From Microbispora sp. ZYX-F-249 (GTDB taxonomy: Bacteria; Actinomycetota; Actinomycetes; Streptosporangiales; Streptosporangiaceae): a stretch of 64,000 bases of DNA. Positions 33,074 to 41,211 of the stretch are shown in pieces. Both the position numbers and the translations under genes were made by a program. The stretch spans positions 1-64,000 of the forward strand of contig NZ_JBDJAW010000020.1 in NCBI RefSeq assembly GCF_039649665.1. The letters are read 5' to 3'. The notes below the pieces were generated by a model that was not told where the DNA came from, ran no database searches, and worked only from the letters and a program-made list of their open reading frames with translations. Each line of letters starts with the position of its first letter. Position 1 is the stretch's first letter.

Positions 33074-34021
33074 ATGACACAGGTGCAACTCGCGCTGGGC
33101 GCCATGCACTTCGGGACCCGGCTCGACGAGCGGGCCTCGTTCGATCTGCTGGACCGGTTCGTCGCGGCGGGCGGCACCGTGATCGACACCGCCGACTGCT
33201 ACGCGTTCTGGGCCGATCCGAGCGGCCACGGCGGGCACAGCGAGCGGGTCGTCGGCGAGTGGCTGGCACGGCGGCCCGGTATGCGCGACCGCGTTCTCCT
33301 CAGCACGAAGGCGGGGGCGGAGCCGGTCGGCGACGGCGAGTGGCCGGCCAACCGGGAGGGCCTGTCGGCGACCGCGATCAAGGCGGCGGCCGAGGGCAGC
33401 CTGCGCCGGCTGGGCACCGACCGCGTCGACCTCTACTGGCTGCACATGGAGGACAGGTCGGTGCCGCTCGAGGAGACGGCCCAGGCGCTCTCCCAGCTGG
33501 TCGAGTCCGGTACGGTCGCCCGCGTCGGGGCCTCCAACCACGCCCTGTGGCGCGTGGAGCGCGCCCGCCGGCTCGCCGGGGCGAACGGATGGGCCGACTG
33601 GACGGCGCTGCAGCTGCGCCACTCGTACGTCAAGCCGCGGCCGGACGCGCGGGTGGCCGACCAGGGCCACCGGTTCGGCTGGGTGACCGACGAGGTGCTC
33701 GACTACGTGGCGTCCGATCCCACGGTGGACCTGTGGGCCTACACGGCGCTGCTGAACGGCGGATACGTGCGCGAGGACCGGCCGCTGCCGGAGCCCTACG
33801 ACCACCCGGGCACGGCGCGGCGGCTGGCCGTCCTCGACGAGGTGGCGGCCGAGCTGGGCGTCGGCCGCAACCAGGTGGTGCTGGCGTGGCTGACCGGCGG
33901 CGCCCCGCCGGTCACGCCGGTCGTGGGCGTCAGCACGGCCGGGCAACTGGAGGAGGCGCTGGCCGGGGTGGCGCTGGAGCTGCCCGGCGAGCTGCGCCGC
34001 CGCCTCGACGAGGCCGCCTGA
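33074..34021 (+). CDS. Aldo/keto reductase
   Basis: 315 aa from ATG 33074 (GGAGG upstream). The TIM-barrel AKR catalytic residues are visible: Asp38 and Tyr43 in VIDTADCYAF, Lys79 in VLLSTKAG, His124 in LYWLHMED. C-terminal VVGVSTAGQLEEALAG is the NADP(H) region. It has no steroid-regulon palindrome, and the promoter looks MerR-type. Detoxification of a carbonyl is the likely role; ketosteroid reduction cannot be excluded. Confidence 0.9.
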   Translation: MTQVQLALGAMHFGTRLDERASFDLLDRFVAAGGTVIDTADCYAFWADPSGHGGHSERVVGEWLARRPGMRDRVLLSTKAGAEPVGDGEWPANREGLSATAIKAAAEGSLRRLGTDRVDLYWLHMEDRSVPLEETAQALSQLVESGTVARVGASNHALWRVERARRLAGANGWADWTALQLRHSYVKPRPDARVADQGHRFGWVTDEVLDYVASDPTVDLWAYTALLNGGYVREDRPLPEPYDHPGTARRLAVLDEVAAELGVGRNQVVLAWLTGGAPPVTPVVGVSTAGQLEEALAGVALELPGELRRRLDEAA

Positions 34022-34033
34022 CCCCCGCACGCC

Positions 34034-34831
34034 TCAGGAGCTGGGCGGGGGGATCATTCGCCTGGTCGCCTCGTGCGCCCTGCGGACCATCTCGGCCCGG
34101 GGGAAGCCGCTCCGCTTGCGGGCCGTCTCCTCGTTGCCGCCGGCGATCCGGACCGGGCCGTCGGCGAGGTGCTCCAGGCCCTCGCGGGCCACGTCGCCGG
34201 GCTCGGCCACGTTGAGCCCGGGCAGGTCCATCCGCAGCCCCGCCCGCTCCATCGCCGGGGTGCGGGTCACGCCGAGGACGAGTTCGAGCACGTGCACGCC
34301 GTGCTCGCCCAGCTCCAGCCACAGCCCTTCGGCGAAGACGCGGCTGAACGCCTTGACCGCGGAGTAGACGCTGATCTGCGCCTGGCCCATGTACCCGGCG
34401 AGCGAGCCGACCAGGATGATCCCGCCGCGGCGGCGCTCGCGCATCAGCGCGCCGAAGTGGTGGGTGAGCGCGAGCTGGGCGGTGATGTTGAGGTCGATGA
34501 CCCCCTGCACCCGGTCGAGGTCGCCGGTCACGAACTCGTGGCCGTAGCTGTTGGCGCCCGCGTTGAAGATCAGCAGGCCCACCTCGACGTCGTCGGTCAC
34601 CGCGCGGACGGCCTTGAGCGCGCCCGGGTCGGTCAGGTCGAGCTCCAGCGTGCGCACCTCGGCGCCCTTCGCCCTGACCTGCTCGGCCGTCTCGGCCAGC
34701 GGCCCGGGCTTGCGGGCGACGAGCACGAGGTTGAGCCCGGCGTCGGCGAGCTGGTGGGCGAACGCGGCGCCCACTCCCTCGGAGCCGCCCGCGACGACGG
34801 CCCAGGGGCCGTACACGTCCTTGTCGATCAC
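34034..34831 (-). CDS. Short-chain dehydrogenase in the kshA operon
   Basis: 265 aa from GTG 34831 (GGAGGAAT upstream). VVAGGSEGVGAAFAHQLADA is the cofactor motif, LIFNAGANSYGHEF the NAG block, and GSLAGYMGQAQISVYSAVKA the active site Ser/Tyr/Lys. C-terminal part (after 200) has the NEETARKRSGFPRAEMVRRA tail typical of the DltE-like SDR group. It overlaps the stop of the upstream small zinc-ribbon gene (GTGA), which in turn overlaps kshA, so the three are one unit. A role on a steroid side chain or ring keto group is inferred from this context. Confidence 0.85.
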   Translation of the reverse strand: MIDKDVYGPWAVVAGGSEGVGAAFAHQLADAGLNLVLVARKPGPLAETAEQVRAKGAEVRTLELDLTDPGALKAVRAVTDDVEVGLLIFNAGANSYGHEFVTGDLDRVQGVIDLNITAQLALTHHFGALMRERRRGGIILVGSLAGYMGQAQISVYSAVKAFSRVFAEGLWLELGEHGVHVLELVLGVTRTPAMERAGLRMDLPGLNVAEPGDVAREGLEHLADGPVRIAGGNEETARKRSGFPRAEMVRRAHEATRRMIPPPSS

Positions 34832-35082
34832 GATTCCTCCGGTACGGCGATCTCGCCGTCGAGCGCGGCCTGGACGATGGACTCCCGCAGCGCCGCGCAG
34901 CCGGGGAAGACTCCCGCGCCGGCGGTGCGGCGCTCCTGGCAGGTCCCGGCCGCCTCGGCGTTCCACTGGACGCTGGTCTGGTGCCAGCTCGCCTTGCGCA
35001 CCTCGACCCCGGCGCCGCACCGGCGGCAGGTCAGCGGCTGCATGGGCGCGTCGAGCAGCCGGTCGTCCGGGCGGATCGTCAT
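34828..35082 (-). CDS. Small CxxC (zinc-ribbon-like) protein coupled to kshA
   Basis: 84 aa. PLTCRRCGAGVEVRKASWHQ, then a second Cys pair-like set (GTCQERR, FPGCAALRE). It has four or more Cys with one clear CxxC, so it probably binds zinc or a cluster. It overlaps kshA at ATGA (35079-35082) and the downstream SDR at GTGA (34828-34831). Translational coupling to the Rieske oxygenase suggests a helper for KshA or the next SDR. I do not recognise the family. Confidence 0.75.
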   Translation of the reverse strand: MTIRPDDRLLDAPMQPLTCRRCGAGVEVRKASWHQTSVQWNAEAAGTCQERRTAGAGVFPGCAALRESIVQAALDGEIAVPEES

Positions 35083-36233
35083 GCCGGCCGGCCTTCCGCC
35101 GCCTTGCGGGCGAGGTTCTCCTCGACCTCCCTCTTCCACGCCTCGACCGGGCGGGTGGTGTCGAGCTCGAACTCGAAGCGCTCCACCATCTCCGGCCTGA
35201 CGTCGGCGACGTCCACGTAGAACTGCTCGTACCAGCGGCGCAGCTGGTAGACCGGGCCGTCCTCCTCGCACAGCAGCGGGTTGTCGATGCGGGCCTTGTT
35301 CTTCCAGATCTGCACGTCCTGGTCGAAGCCCTTGAGGATGAAGGTGCTCATCTTCCTGGCCATCTCGTCGGCCGCGGGCCCGGGGAGCTTGTCGGTGCGC
35401 TGCACGATGATCCCCGAGTGCAGCACGAACGAGTTCGCGTCGATCGGGTAGTGGGCGTTGATCAGGACCGAGTTGATGTCCATGGTGTCGTAGTGGTAGG
35501 TCAACTCGTCGATCATGAACGACGGCCCGTGGTACGACGCGACCGAGTCGTTGCCGAGCAGCTTGGGCTCGCCGTCCTTGGCGGGCGGGCGGGTGTCCTG
35601 CCGGCCGGTGCCCTTCATGATCTGCGTGGCGACGTGGCCCTCGAAGATGTTCTTGAAGTACGTCGGGAACGAGTAGTGGACGTAGAAGAAGTGCGCCATG
35701 TCGACGACGTTGTCCACGACCTCGCGGCAGTTGGTGTTCACGACGGTCTCGGTCCAGACCCAGTCGGTCCAGTCGTCGCGGGTCGCGCCCTCCATCCGGG
35801 GGATCGTGACCTCCGGCGGCGGCGGGTTGCCCTCCGGGTCGTTCCACACGAACAGCAGGCCGTCCTGGTCCATCGTGGTCCAGGCGGCGGTGCGGGCGCG
35901 CAGCGGGACGCGGCGCGAGTAGGGGATCTTCTTGCAGCGGCCGTCGCCGCCCCAGCGCCAGTCATGGAACGGGCAGGCGATCTCGTCGCCCTTGATCGTG
36001 CCCTGCGACAGGTCCCCGCCCATGTGCCGGCAGTAGGCGTCGAGCACGTTGAGTCTGCCGTCGCCGCTCCGGAAGACCACGAGCTTCTGGCCGAAGGCCC
36101 TCACCGTGTGCGGCCTGCCGTCCTTGAACTTCTCCGACAGGCCCAGGCAGTGCCAGCCCCGGGCGAACCGGGTGGGGACCGCCTCCGCCTCGATTCTGCG
36201 GATGTCGTCGTTCCCGGCTTCTACTGCAGTCAC
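35079..36233 (-). CDS. kshA: Rieske oxygenase, KshA-type (3-ketosteroid 9-alpha-hydroxylase)
   Basis: 384 aa from GTG 36233 (AAGGGTCGG upstream); a longer frame to 36353 would run across the promoter palindrome. The Rieske ligands are Cys68, His70, Cys87 and His90 (YCRHMGG ... CPFHDW). The non-haem iron site is DNVVDMAHFFYVH, His181 and His186, matching the spacing in KshA. C-terminal RRWYEQFYVDVADVRPEMVE is typical of KshA. It hydroxylates C9 of 3-ketosteroids with electrons from KshB (8553), triggering ring-B opening. It is divergent from the hsaA gene and shares palindrome site 6 with it. Confidence 0.9.
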   Translation of the reverse strand: MTAVEAGNDDIRRIEAEAVPTRFARGWHCLGLSEKFKDGRPHTVRAFGQKLVVFRSGDGRLNVLDAYCRHMGGDLSQGTIKGDEIACPFHDWRWGGDGRCKKIPYSRRVPLRARTAAWTTMDQDGLLFVWNDPEGNPPPPEVTIPRMEGATRDDWTDWVWTETVVNTNCREVVDNVVDMAHFFYVHYSFPTYFKNIFEGHVATQIMKGTGRQDTRPPAKDGEPKLLGNDSVASYHGPSFMIDELTYHYDTMDINSVLINAHYPIDANSFVLHSGIIVQRTDKLPGPAADEMARKMSTFILKGFDQDVQIWKNKARIDNPLLCEEDGPVYQLRRWYEQFYVDVADVRPEMVERFEFELDTTRPVEAWKREVEENLARKAAEGRPA

Positions 36234-36309
36234 GTTGATCCGACCCTTCAGGACGCACGTACTCTCAGTCCGCCAAGGTAGGAGCCGCGGCGGCCCGCCG
36301 GACGTCGAG

Positions 36310-36324
36310 TCCCATTGGCCGGGA
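36310..36324. promoter_or_regulatory. Shared 15-bp palindrome, site 6 (kshA/hsaA divergent promoter)
   Basis: TCCCATTGGCCGGGA. On the right it ends 31 bp before CACCAT (36355-36360); on the left it starts 30 bp before TACCTT (36280-36275, minus). One site thus fits both promoters with the same spacing. Confidence 0.7.
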
Positions 36325-36405
36325 GTGCCCTGACATGCGGTCATCGGCTCCACGCACCATCATGGACGGCATCTGACCGACGAGCGCGACACGGAGAGCC
36401 CCCAC

Positions 36406-37572
36406 ATGAGCAACGAGGTCCTGGACGCGGTTCGCACGCTGCTGCCGAAGATCGCCGAACGGGCCCGGTCCACCGACGAGGACCGCCGGGTCCCCGCCGA
36501 GTCGATCAGGGAGCTCGTCCAGGCCGGGGTCTTCCGCATGCTGCAGCCCAAGAGGTACGGCGGCGCGGAGAGCGACCCGGTGAGCTTCTACGAGGTGGTC
36601 AGGGAGATCTCCGCGGTGTGCGGGTCCACCGGCTGGACCGTCTCCGTCCTCGGCGTGCACCCCTGGCAGCTCGCCCTGTTCGACGAGGCCGCCCAGGACG
36701 AGGTGTGGGGGAGCGACCAGGACGCGCTGATCTCCTCGTCGTACGCGCCGGTCGGACGGCTCGTCCCCGCCGAGGGCGGCTACCGGCTGTCCGGCCGGTG
36801 GCGGTTCTCCTCCGGCTGCGAGCACGCCTCGTGGGCGATGGTGGGCGGCCTGGTCCTCGGGGACCAGGGCAAGCCGGTGGACTTCATGACCGTGCTGGTG
36901 CCCCGCTCCGACTATCTGATCGCGGACGTGTGGGACGTCATCGGGCTGCGCGGCACGGGCAGCAACGACATCGTCGTCGAGGACGCGTTCGTGCCCGCGC
37001 ACCGCGTGATGCGCAACTACGAGATGGCGCAGCTGCGCGGCCCGGGCCAGAAGGTGAACCCCGGCCCGCTCTACCGCATCCCGTTCGGCACCGTGTTCAC
37101 CACCACGATCACCGCCCCGGTCATCGGGATGGCGGCCGGGTGCTACCGGTCGTACGTGACCGCCATGCGCGACCGCGTACGGCTCAGCCTGGGCGGCGGC
37201 CGGTTCGCCGAGGACCAGTTCGCGCAGGTCGCGGTCGCCAGGGCGGCGTCGGAGATCGACGCGGCGATCCTGCAGACCGACCGCAACGTGCGGGAGGTGT
37301 ACGAGCACGCGGTGCGGGGCGAGACGATCCCGGCCGAGCTGCGGCTGCGGGTGCGCCGGGACCAGGTGCGCGCCACCGAACGGGCGCTGGAGGCGATCGA
37401 CATCCTGTTCAAGACCGCCGGGGGCAACTCGCTCAGCCGGGGCAACCCGATCGAGCGGGCCTGGCGTGACGCCCACGCGGGCAGCGTCCACGTGGCCAAC
37501 GACGTCGAGCGGGCCCTCGCGATGTACGGCAAGGGCGAGTTCGGCCTGGCCGTCGAGGACAACCTCATCTGA
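36406..37572 (+). CDS. hsaA: HsaA, 3-HSA hydroxylase oxygenase component
   Basis: 388 aa. The acyl-CoA-dehydrogenase-like group D monooxygenase runs at full length against HsaA: LLPKIAERARSTDEDRRVP, VCGSTGWTVSVLGVHPWQLA, ISSSYAPVGRLVPAEGGYRL, FSSGCEHASWAMVGG, VIGLRGTGSNDIVVEDAFVP, RRDQVRATERALEAIDILFK, RAWRDAHAGSVHVANDVERA and an EFGL C-terminus. It hydroxylates the phenolic ring-A product to the catechol cleaved by HsaC, using FMNH2 from HsaB (5234). It is closer to known HsaA than the paralogue at 12469. It is divergent from kshA and followed by a perfect hairpin. Confidence 0.9.
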   Translation: MSNEVLDAVRTLLPKIAERARSTDEDRRVPAESIRELVQAGVFRMLQPKRYGGAESDPVSFYEVVREISAVCGSTGWTVSVLGVHPWQLALFDEAAQDEVWGSDQDALISSSYAPVGRLVPAEGGYRLSGRWRFSSGCEHASWAMVGGLVLGDQGKPVDFMTVLVPRSDYLIADVWDVIGLRGTGSNDIVVEDAFVPAHRVMRNYEMAQLRGPGQKVNPGPLYRIPFGTVFTTTITAPVIGMAAGCYRSYVTAMRDRVRLSLGGGRFAEDQFAQVAVARAASEIDAAILQTDRNVREVYEHAVRGETIPAELRLRVRRDQVRATERALEAIDILFKTAGGNSLSRGNPIERAWRDAHAGSVHVANDVERALAMYGKGEFGLAVEDNLI

Positions 37573-37582
37573 CGGCGGGAGG

Positions 37583-37613
37583 AAGGGCCCGGACGCGCCG
37601 CGTCCGGGCCCTT
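37583..37613. terminator. Bidirectional hairpin between hsaA and the lipase gene
   Basis: AAGGGCCCGGACG (37583-37595) and CGTCCGGGCCCTT (37601-37613) form a 13-bp perfect stem between convergent genes. Confidence 0.75.
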
Positions 37614-37623
37614 GCCATTCCTG

Positions 37624-38826
37624 TCAGCAGGTGGGCGCGGGCGTTCCCCCGGCGAGGATCGTCCGCGCGAACGCCAGCGCGTCGTCGAACGAGGCCGCGA
37701 CCGAGGCCCGGTGGTCGGCGCCGGCGTAGGTCCGGTAGGTGACCTTCGCCGCGCCCGCGCACAGGTCGGCGACCATGAGGTCGGTCGTCTGCTTCGGCAC
37801 CAGGACGTCGGCCGTGCCCTGGGCGACCAGGGTGGGCACCCGGACCTTCAGCCCGGCCGGCTCCTGCGCCCGCAGGTAACCGGTCAGGGTCCCGGTGTCG
37901 GCGCCGGGCCGGAACACGCTGCTCACGTTCGTGTCCGCCGCGACCGCCCGCACCTGGTCCATGCACCCCGTGCGCGCCGCGTCGAGCAGCGGCCGCACCT
38001 CGTCGGTGACCAGCTCCTCCGGCCTGATCGCGGGGTCGGCCGCCGCCGCGCCGAGCAGGATCGTGGGCAGGAAGGCCAGCGCGTCCTTCGCGCCCGGCAT
38101 GGCCCTCAGGTAGGCCACGGTCTGGGAGTAGCCCCAGCCGCCGGGGGCGACGGCGATCGCGCCGCGCAGCCGCACGTCGCCGCGCTCACCGGTGGCGGCG
38201 GCCGTGAACAGCGCGGCGTGCCCGCCCTGGCTGTGCCCGGCGGCGAACCAGTCGCGGCCGATGCGCGGGTCCACGCGGCGGGCCGCGCGCACCATGTCGA
38301 TCACGCTGGCCGCCGCGCTCCGCCCGTTCATGTACGGATGCCCGCCCGGGGTGCCGAGGCCCTCGTAGTCGGTGCGCACGACGGCGAAGCCGTGTGCCAC
38401 CCAGGCATCGAGTGTGGGGTTCACCGAGGCCAGGTAGCCGTGGGCGGGCCCGTCGGCGGTGTCGGCCGAGGGGGCGCAGACGTCCGCCGTGCCCGTGGTG
38501 CCGTGCGCCCAGCTGATCACCGGCCAGCCGCCGGGCGGCGGCGGCGTCGCCGGCACGGACACCACACCCGACACGGTGACGCGCTCACCCGAGGCGCCCT
38601 CGGAGACGTAGGTGACGTACCAGTCGCGGGCCGCGCTCGGCAGCGCCGCCGCGCCGGTCAGCGGACGGGCGGACAGCGGCGTGCCGCGCAGCCCCGGAGG
38701 GACGGTGCCCGCGACCGCGCCGGCATCGGCCGCCTGGACGGGGGCGGCCGCGGCGGGCGCCGCGATCGCCACGGCGGTCAGGGCGGCCAGGGACAGCGCC
38801 CTGAGACGGGACCGGGGGAATGACAT
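37624..38826 (-). CDS. Secreted LIP-family lipase/esterase
   Basis: 400 aa. Signal peptide: RSRLRALSLAALTAVAIAAP, cleavage near AAA-PVQA. Alpha/beta hydrolase with Ser199 in WFAAGHSQGGHAAL, and late Asp/His in GTADVLVPKQT and GADHRASV. FAVVRTDYEGLGTPGGHPY is typical of the Candida antarctica lipase A-like LIP family. ATG 38826 is 12 bp after the stop of the KstD-like gene, so they are probably co-transcribed from palindrome site 7. Extracellular release of steroid esters would fit, but the substrate is inferred. Confidence 0.88.
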   Translation of the reverse strand: MSFPRSRLRALSLAALTAVAIAAPAAAAPVQAADAGAVAGTVPPGLRGTPLSARPLTGAAALPSAARDWYVTYVSEGASGERVTVSGVVSVPATPPPPGGWPVISWAHGTTGTADVCAPSADTADGPAHGYLASVNPTLDAWVAHGFAVVRTDYEGLGTPGGHPYMNGRSAAASVIDMVRAARRVDPRIGRDWFAAGHSQGGHAALFTAAATGERGDVRLRGAIAVAPGGWGYSQTVAYLRAMPGAKDALAFLPTILLGAAAADPAIRPEELVTDEVRPLLDAARTGCMDQVRAVAADTNVSSVFRPGADTGTLTGYLRAQEPAGLKVRVPTLVAQGTADVLVPKQTTDLMVADLCAGAAKVTYRTYAGADHRASVAASFDDALAFARTILAGGTPAPTC

Positions 38827-38837
38827 CGGTGATCCTT

Positions 38838-40376
38838 TCAACGTGCCATGTCCTTGACGGCCCGGTAGGCGAAGACCATGGCCGAACCGATCGGGACACC
38901 GGGGCCGGGGTAGCGGCGCCCGGAGAACGAGGCGCTGGTGTTGCCCGCGGCGTACAGGCCGGGGATCGGCCGTCCGTCCCCGGTGAGCACCCGTCCGTCG
39001 GGGTCGGTGCGCAGGCCGCCCTTGGTGCCGAGGTCGCTGAGCACCACCCGGGCGGCGTAGTAGGGCGGGGTGTCCAGCGGGACCAGGCAGGGGTTCGGCG
39101 CCTCGGACTGCCCGGCGAAGAACCGGTCGTAGGGGTCCTCGCCGCGGTGGAAGTCCTCGTCCACGCCGGTCGCGGCGAAGCCGTTGAACCGCTCGACGGT
39201 GTGCCGCAGCGCCTCGCGCGGCACGCCGATGAGCTCCGCCAGCTCCTCCAGGGTGCCGGCGCGCACCCAGGTGCCGGCCTCCAGGTGCTCCTCGGCGCGG
39301 CGTCCCGGCAGTGAGATCGCCGGGAGCCGCCCGCCGAACCGGGAGTCGAAGATCAGGTGGGCGGGCATGCGGCCGGGCTCGGCGATCATCTCGCGGCCCA
39401 TCCGGTCGTACGGCAGCGACTCGTTGGCGAAGCGGCGGCCGGACGCGTCGACCATGAGCCCGCCGTGGAAGCCCAGCGTGAAGGCGGCCCGGCCGTCCGG
39501 CAGCGCCACGCCCGGGCACCACCACGCCTCGCCCATCAGGCCGGTGGCCGCGCCGATCGCGGCGGCGGCCCGGATCGGGTCACCGGTGTTCGCGCCCGCC
39601 GGGGCCATCGACCACTCGGCCGTTCCGGGGACGCCGTGGGCCGCCCGCATCTTCGCGTCGCCCTCGAACCCGCCGGCCGCGAGCAGCACGCCTTCGCGGG
39701 CGCGCAGCCGTACGGCGCCCGTGGCGGTCGCGGCCTCCACGCCGGTCACCCGGCCGTCCTCCACGACGAGCCGGGTGAGGGCGGCGCCGGTGCGCACGGC
39801 GCCGTTGCCGGTGTTCACGAAGGCCAGCAGCAGCCGCCCGATCAACGCCCGCCCGGCCGACAGCGGGCCCTCGCCGTGGCCGCGGCCGTCGCGGTCGCGG
39901 TCCACCGGAGGCCGCACCAGCGCGGCGAGATCGCCGAGCCGCTCGGCCGGCAGGTCCAGCGGCACGAACGACCGCCCCGCGTCGAGCCGTCCGGGGGCGG
40001 GGAAGTAGTCGGGGAAGGCGCGCGACTCGAACTCGATCGCCGGGTCGCGCTCCAGGAACTCGGCCACCTCGGGCGCGGTCGCGAGGAACGCCTCCCGCCG
40101 GTCGGCCTCCGCCTCGCCCAGCAGGGCGGTGAGGTAGACGCGGGCCGACTCCGTCGAGTCGCCGATCCCGGCGCGGCGCTGCACCTGCGTGCCGGGCAGC
40201 CAGACGGCCGCGCCCGAGTACGCGGACGTGCCGCCGAGCAGCGCCGTCTTCTCCAGCACCACGGTGCGCAGCCCGCCCGCCGCCGCCGTCAGGGCGCCGG
40301 TCAGGGCTCCCGCACCGGAACCGGCCACCACCACGTCGTACTCGTCGTCCCAGGCTGGTGTGGGTGCGCCCGGCAT
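38838..40376 (-). CDS. KstD-family 3-ketosteroid dehydrogenase, third copy
   Basis: 512 aa from ATG 40376 (AGGAGG upstream). FAD motif DVVVAGSGAGALTGALTAAA, LLGGTSAYSGAAVWLPG, and C-terminal SGRRYPGPGVPIGSAMVFAY with the Y-P-G-P-G block of KstD. It differs from the enzyme at 6898 through much of the middle. It should dehydrogenate ring A of 3-ketosteroids; the exact substrate (delta-1 versus delta-4) is open. It is divergent from a KstR-like TetR gene, sharing palindrome site 7, and upstream of a secreted lipase. Confidence 0.85.
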   Translation of the reverse strand: MPGAPTPAWDDEYDVVVAGSGAGALTGALTAAAGGLRTVVLEKTALLGGTSAYSGAAVWLPGTQVQRRAGIGDSTESARVYLTALLGEAEADRREAFLATAPEVAEFLERDPAIEFESRAFPDYFPAPGRLDAGRSFVPLDLPAERLGDLAALVRPPVDRDRDGRGHGEGPLSAGRALIGRLLLAFVNTGNGAVRTGAALTRLVVEDGRVTGVEAATATGAVRLRAREGVLLAAGGFEGDAKMRAAHGVPGTAEWSMAPAGANTGDPIRAAAAIGAATGLMGEAWWCPGVALPDGRAAFTLGFHGGLMVDASGRRFANESLPYDRMGREMIAEPGRMPAHLIFDSRFGGRLPAISLPGRRAEEHLEAGTWVRAGTLEELAELIGVPREALRHTVERFNGFAATGVDEDFHRGEDPYDRFFAGQSEAPNPCLVPLDTPPYYAARVVLSDLGTKGGLRTDPDGRVLTGDGRPIPGLYAAGNTSASFSGRRYPGPGVPIGSAMVFAYRAVKDMAR

Positions 40377-40447
40377 GCCGATCCTCCTGTCGTCGCCGAT
40401 CGTGGTGGGTAAAGGCAAGCGCAGCGGCCGCGTGACCGGCCCGTTCG

Positions 40448-40462
40448 TCCCACTGAGTGGTA
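40448..40462. promoter_or_regulatory. Shared 15-bp palindrome, site 7 (KstD-like/TetR divergent promoter)
   Basis: TCCCACTGAGTGGTA; its core CCACTGAGTGG is a perfect palindrome. It lies 72 bp from the KstD-like start and 71 bp from the tetR start. -10 candidates are at 34 bp (TATCGT, right) and 34-36 bp (left). Confidence 0.65.
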
Positions 40463-40532
40463 TGGACCAGTGGCGGGGATGCGAGCAGCGCTGTGTATCG
40501 TCGTTGCGACACACGAACGGTCAGGGGGAGAC

Positions 40533-41162
40533 GTGCCGAGGATCGCCGAGGTCAGGGCGCCGGCCGAGCCGAGCTCGCCCGAGCAGCGCGCCCGTCATCT
40601 GCGCATCCTGCGCGCCGCCGCCCGGATGGGCGCCGAGAAGGGACTCGAACGGGTCCAGATGCACGAGGTGGCCAAGGAGGCCGGGGTCGCGATCGCCACG
40701 CTGTACCGGTACTTCCCCTCGAAGACCCACCTGTTCACCGCGGTGATGGCCGAGCAGGTCGACAGGTTCGGCGAGAGCGTCCAGCAGCCCAAGCCCGGGA
40801 TGACGCCGGAGGACGCCGTCGGCGAGGTGCTCGTGCTCGCCAGCAGGCAGCTGCTGCGCCGCCCCGCGCTCGCCACCGCGATGCTGCAGTCGGCGAACTC
40901 CGCCAACGCCGCCGCGGTGGCCGACGCGGGCCGGATCGACCTGACGTTCCGGCAGATCGTCCTGCGGACGCTCGGCATCGCCGAGCCCACCGTCATGGAC
41001 GTCACGCTGATCCGGCTGCTGATGCAGTGCTGGTACGGCGTGCTCCAATCGAGCCTGAACGGCCGGGCGTCGATCCCCGACACCGAAAGCGACATCCGGA
41101 TCGCCTGCCGGCTGCTGCTCGCGCCCCGGTCGAACGCGCCCTCCGGTCCCGTCTCCCGCTGA
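40533..41162 (+). CDS. TetR family regulator resembling KstR
   Basis: 209 aa from GTG 40533. HTH: RILRAAARMGAEKGLERVQM, HEVAKEAGVAIATLYRYFPS, then KTHLFTAVMAEQVDRF. The VQM-x-EVA and TLYRYFPSKTHL segments are strikingly like KstR, the steroid repressor of mycolic-acid bacteria. The C-terminal domain (80-209) is less clear. It is divergent from a kstD-like gene and lies inside the steroid island, with palindrome site 7 in its promoter. It is the best in-window candidate regulator, but the palindrome is not a KstR box and sits upstream of the promoters. Confidence 0.85.
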   Translation: MPRIAEVRAPAEPSSPEQRARHLRILRAAARMGAEKGLERVQMHEVAKEAGVAIATLYRYFPSKTHLFTAVMAEQVDRFGESVQQPKPGMTPEDAVGEVLVLASRQLLRRPALATAMLQSANSANAAAVADAGRIDLTFRQIVLRTLGIAEPTVMDVTLIRLLMQCWYGVLQSSLNGRASIPDTESDIRIACRLLLAPRSNAPSGPVSR

Positions 41163-41168
41163 CCGGGA
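41154..41168. promoter_or_regulatory. Shared 15-bp palindrome, site 8 (SDR promoter, leaderless)
   Basis: TCCCGCTGACCGGGA, 14 of 15 to a perfect palindrome, overlapping the TetR stop. It ends 32 bp before TAGCGT (41200-41205), which itself ends 6 bp before the ATG at 41212, implying a leaderless mRNA. Confidence 0.75.
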
Positions 41169-41211
41169 CGCGGCCCGGGCCGCTCCCGCCGAGCGCCGTT
41201 AGCGTGCGCGT

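Noticed and set aside
36234-36353. A 40-residue N-terminal extension of KshA
   Set aside because: It would run through palindrome 36310-36324 and the -10; Rieske residue numbering agrees with KshA when GTG 36233 is used.
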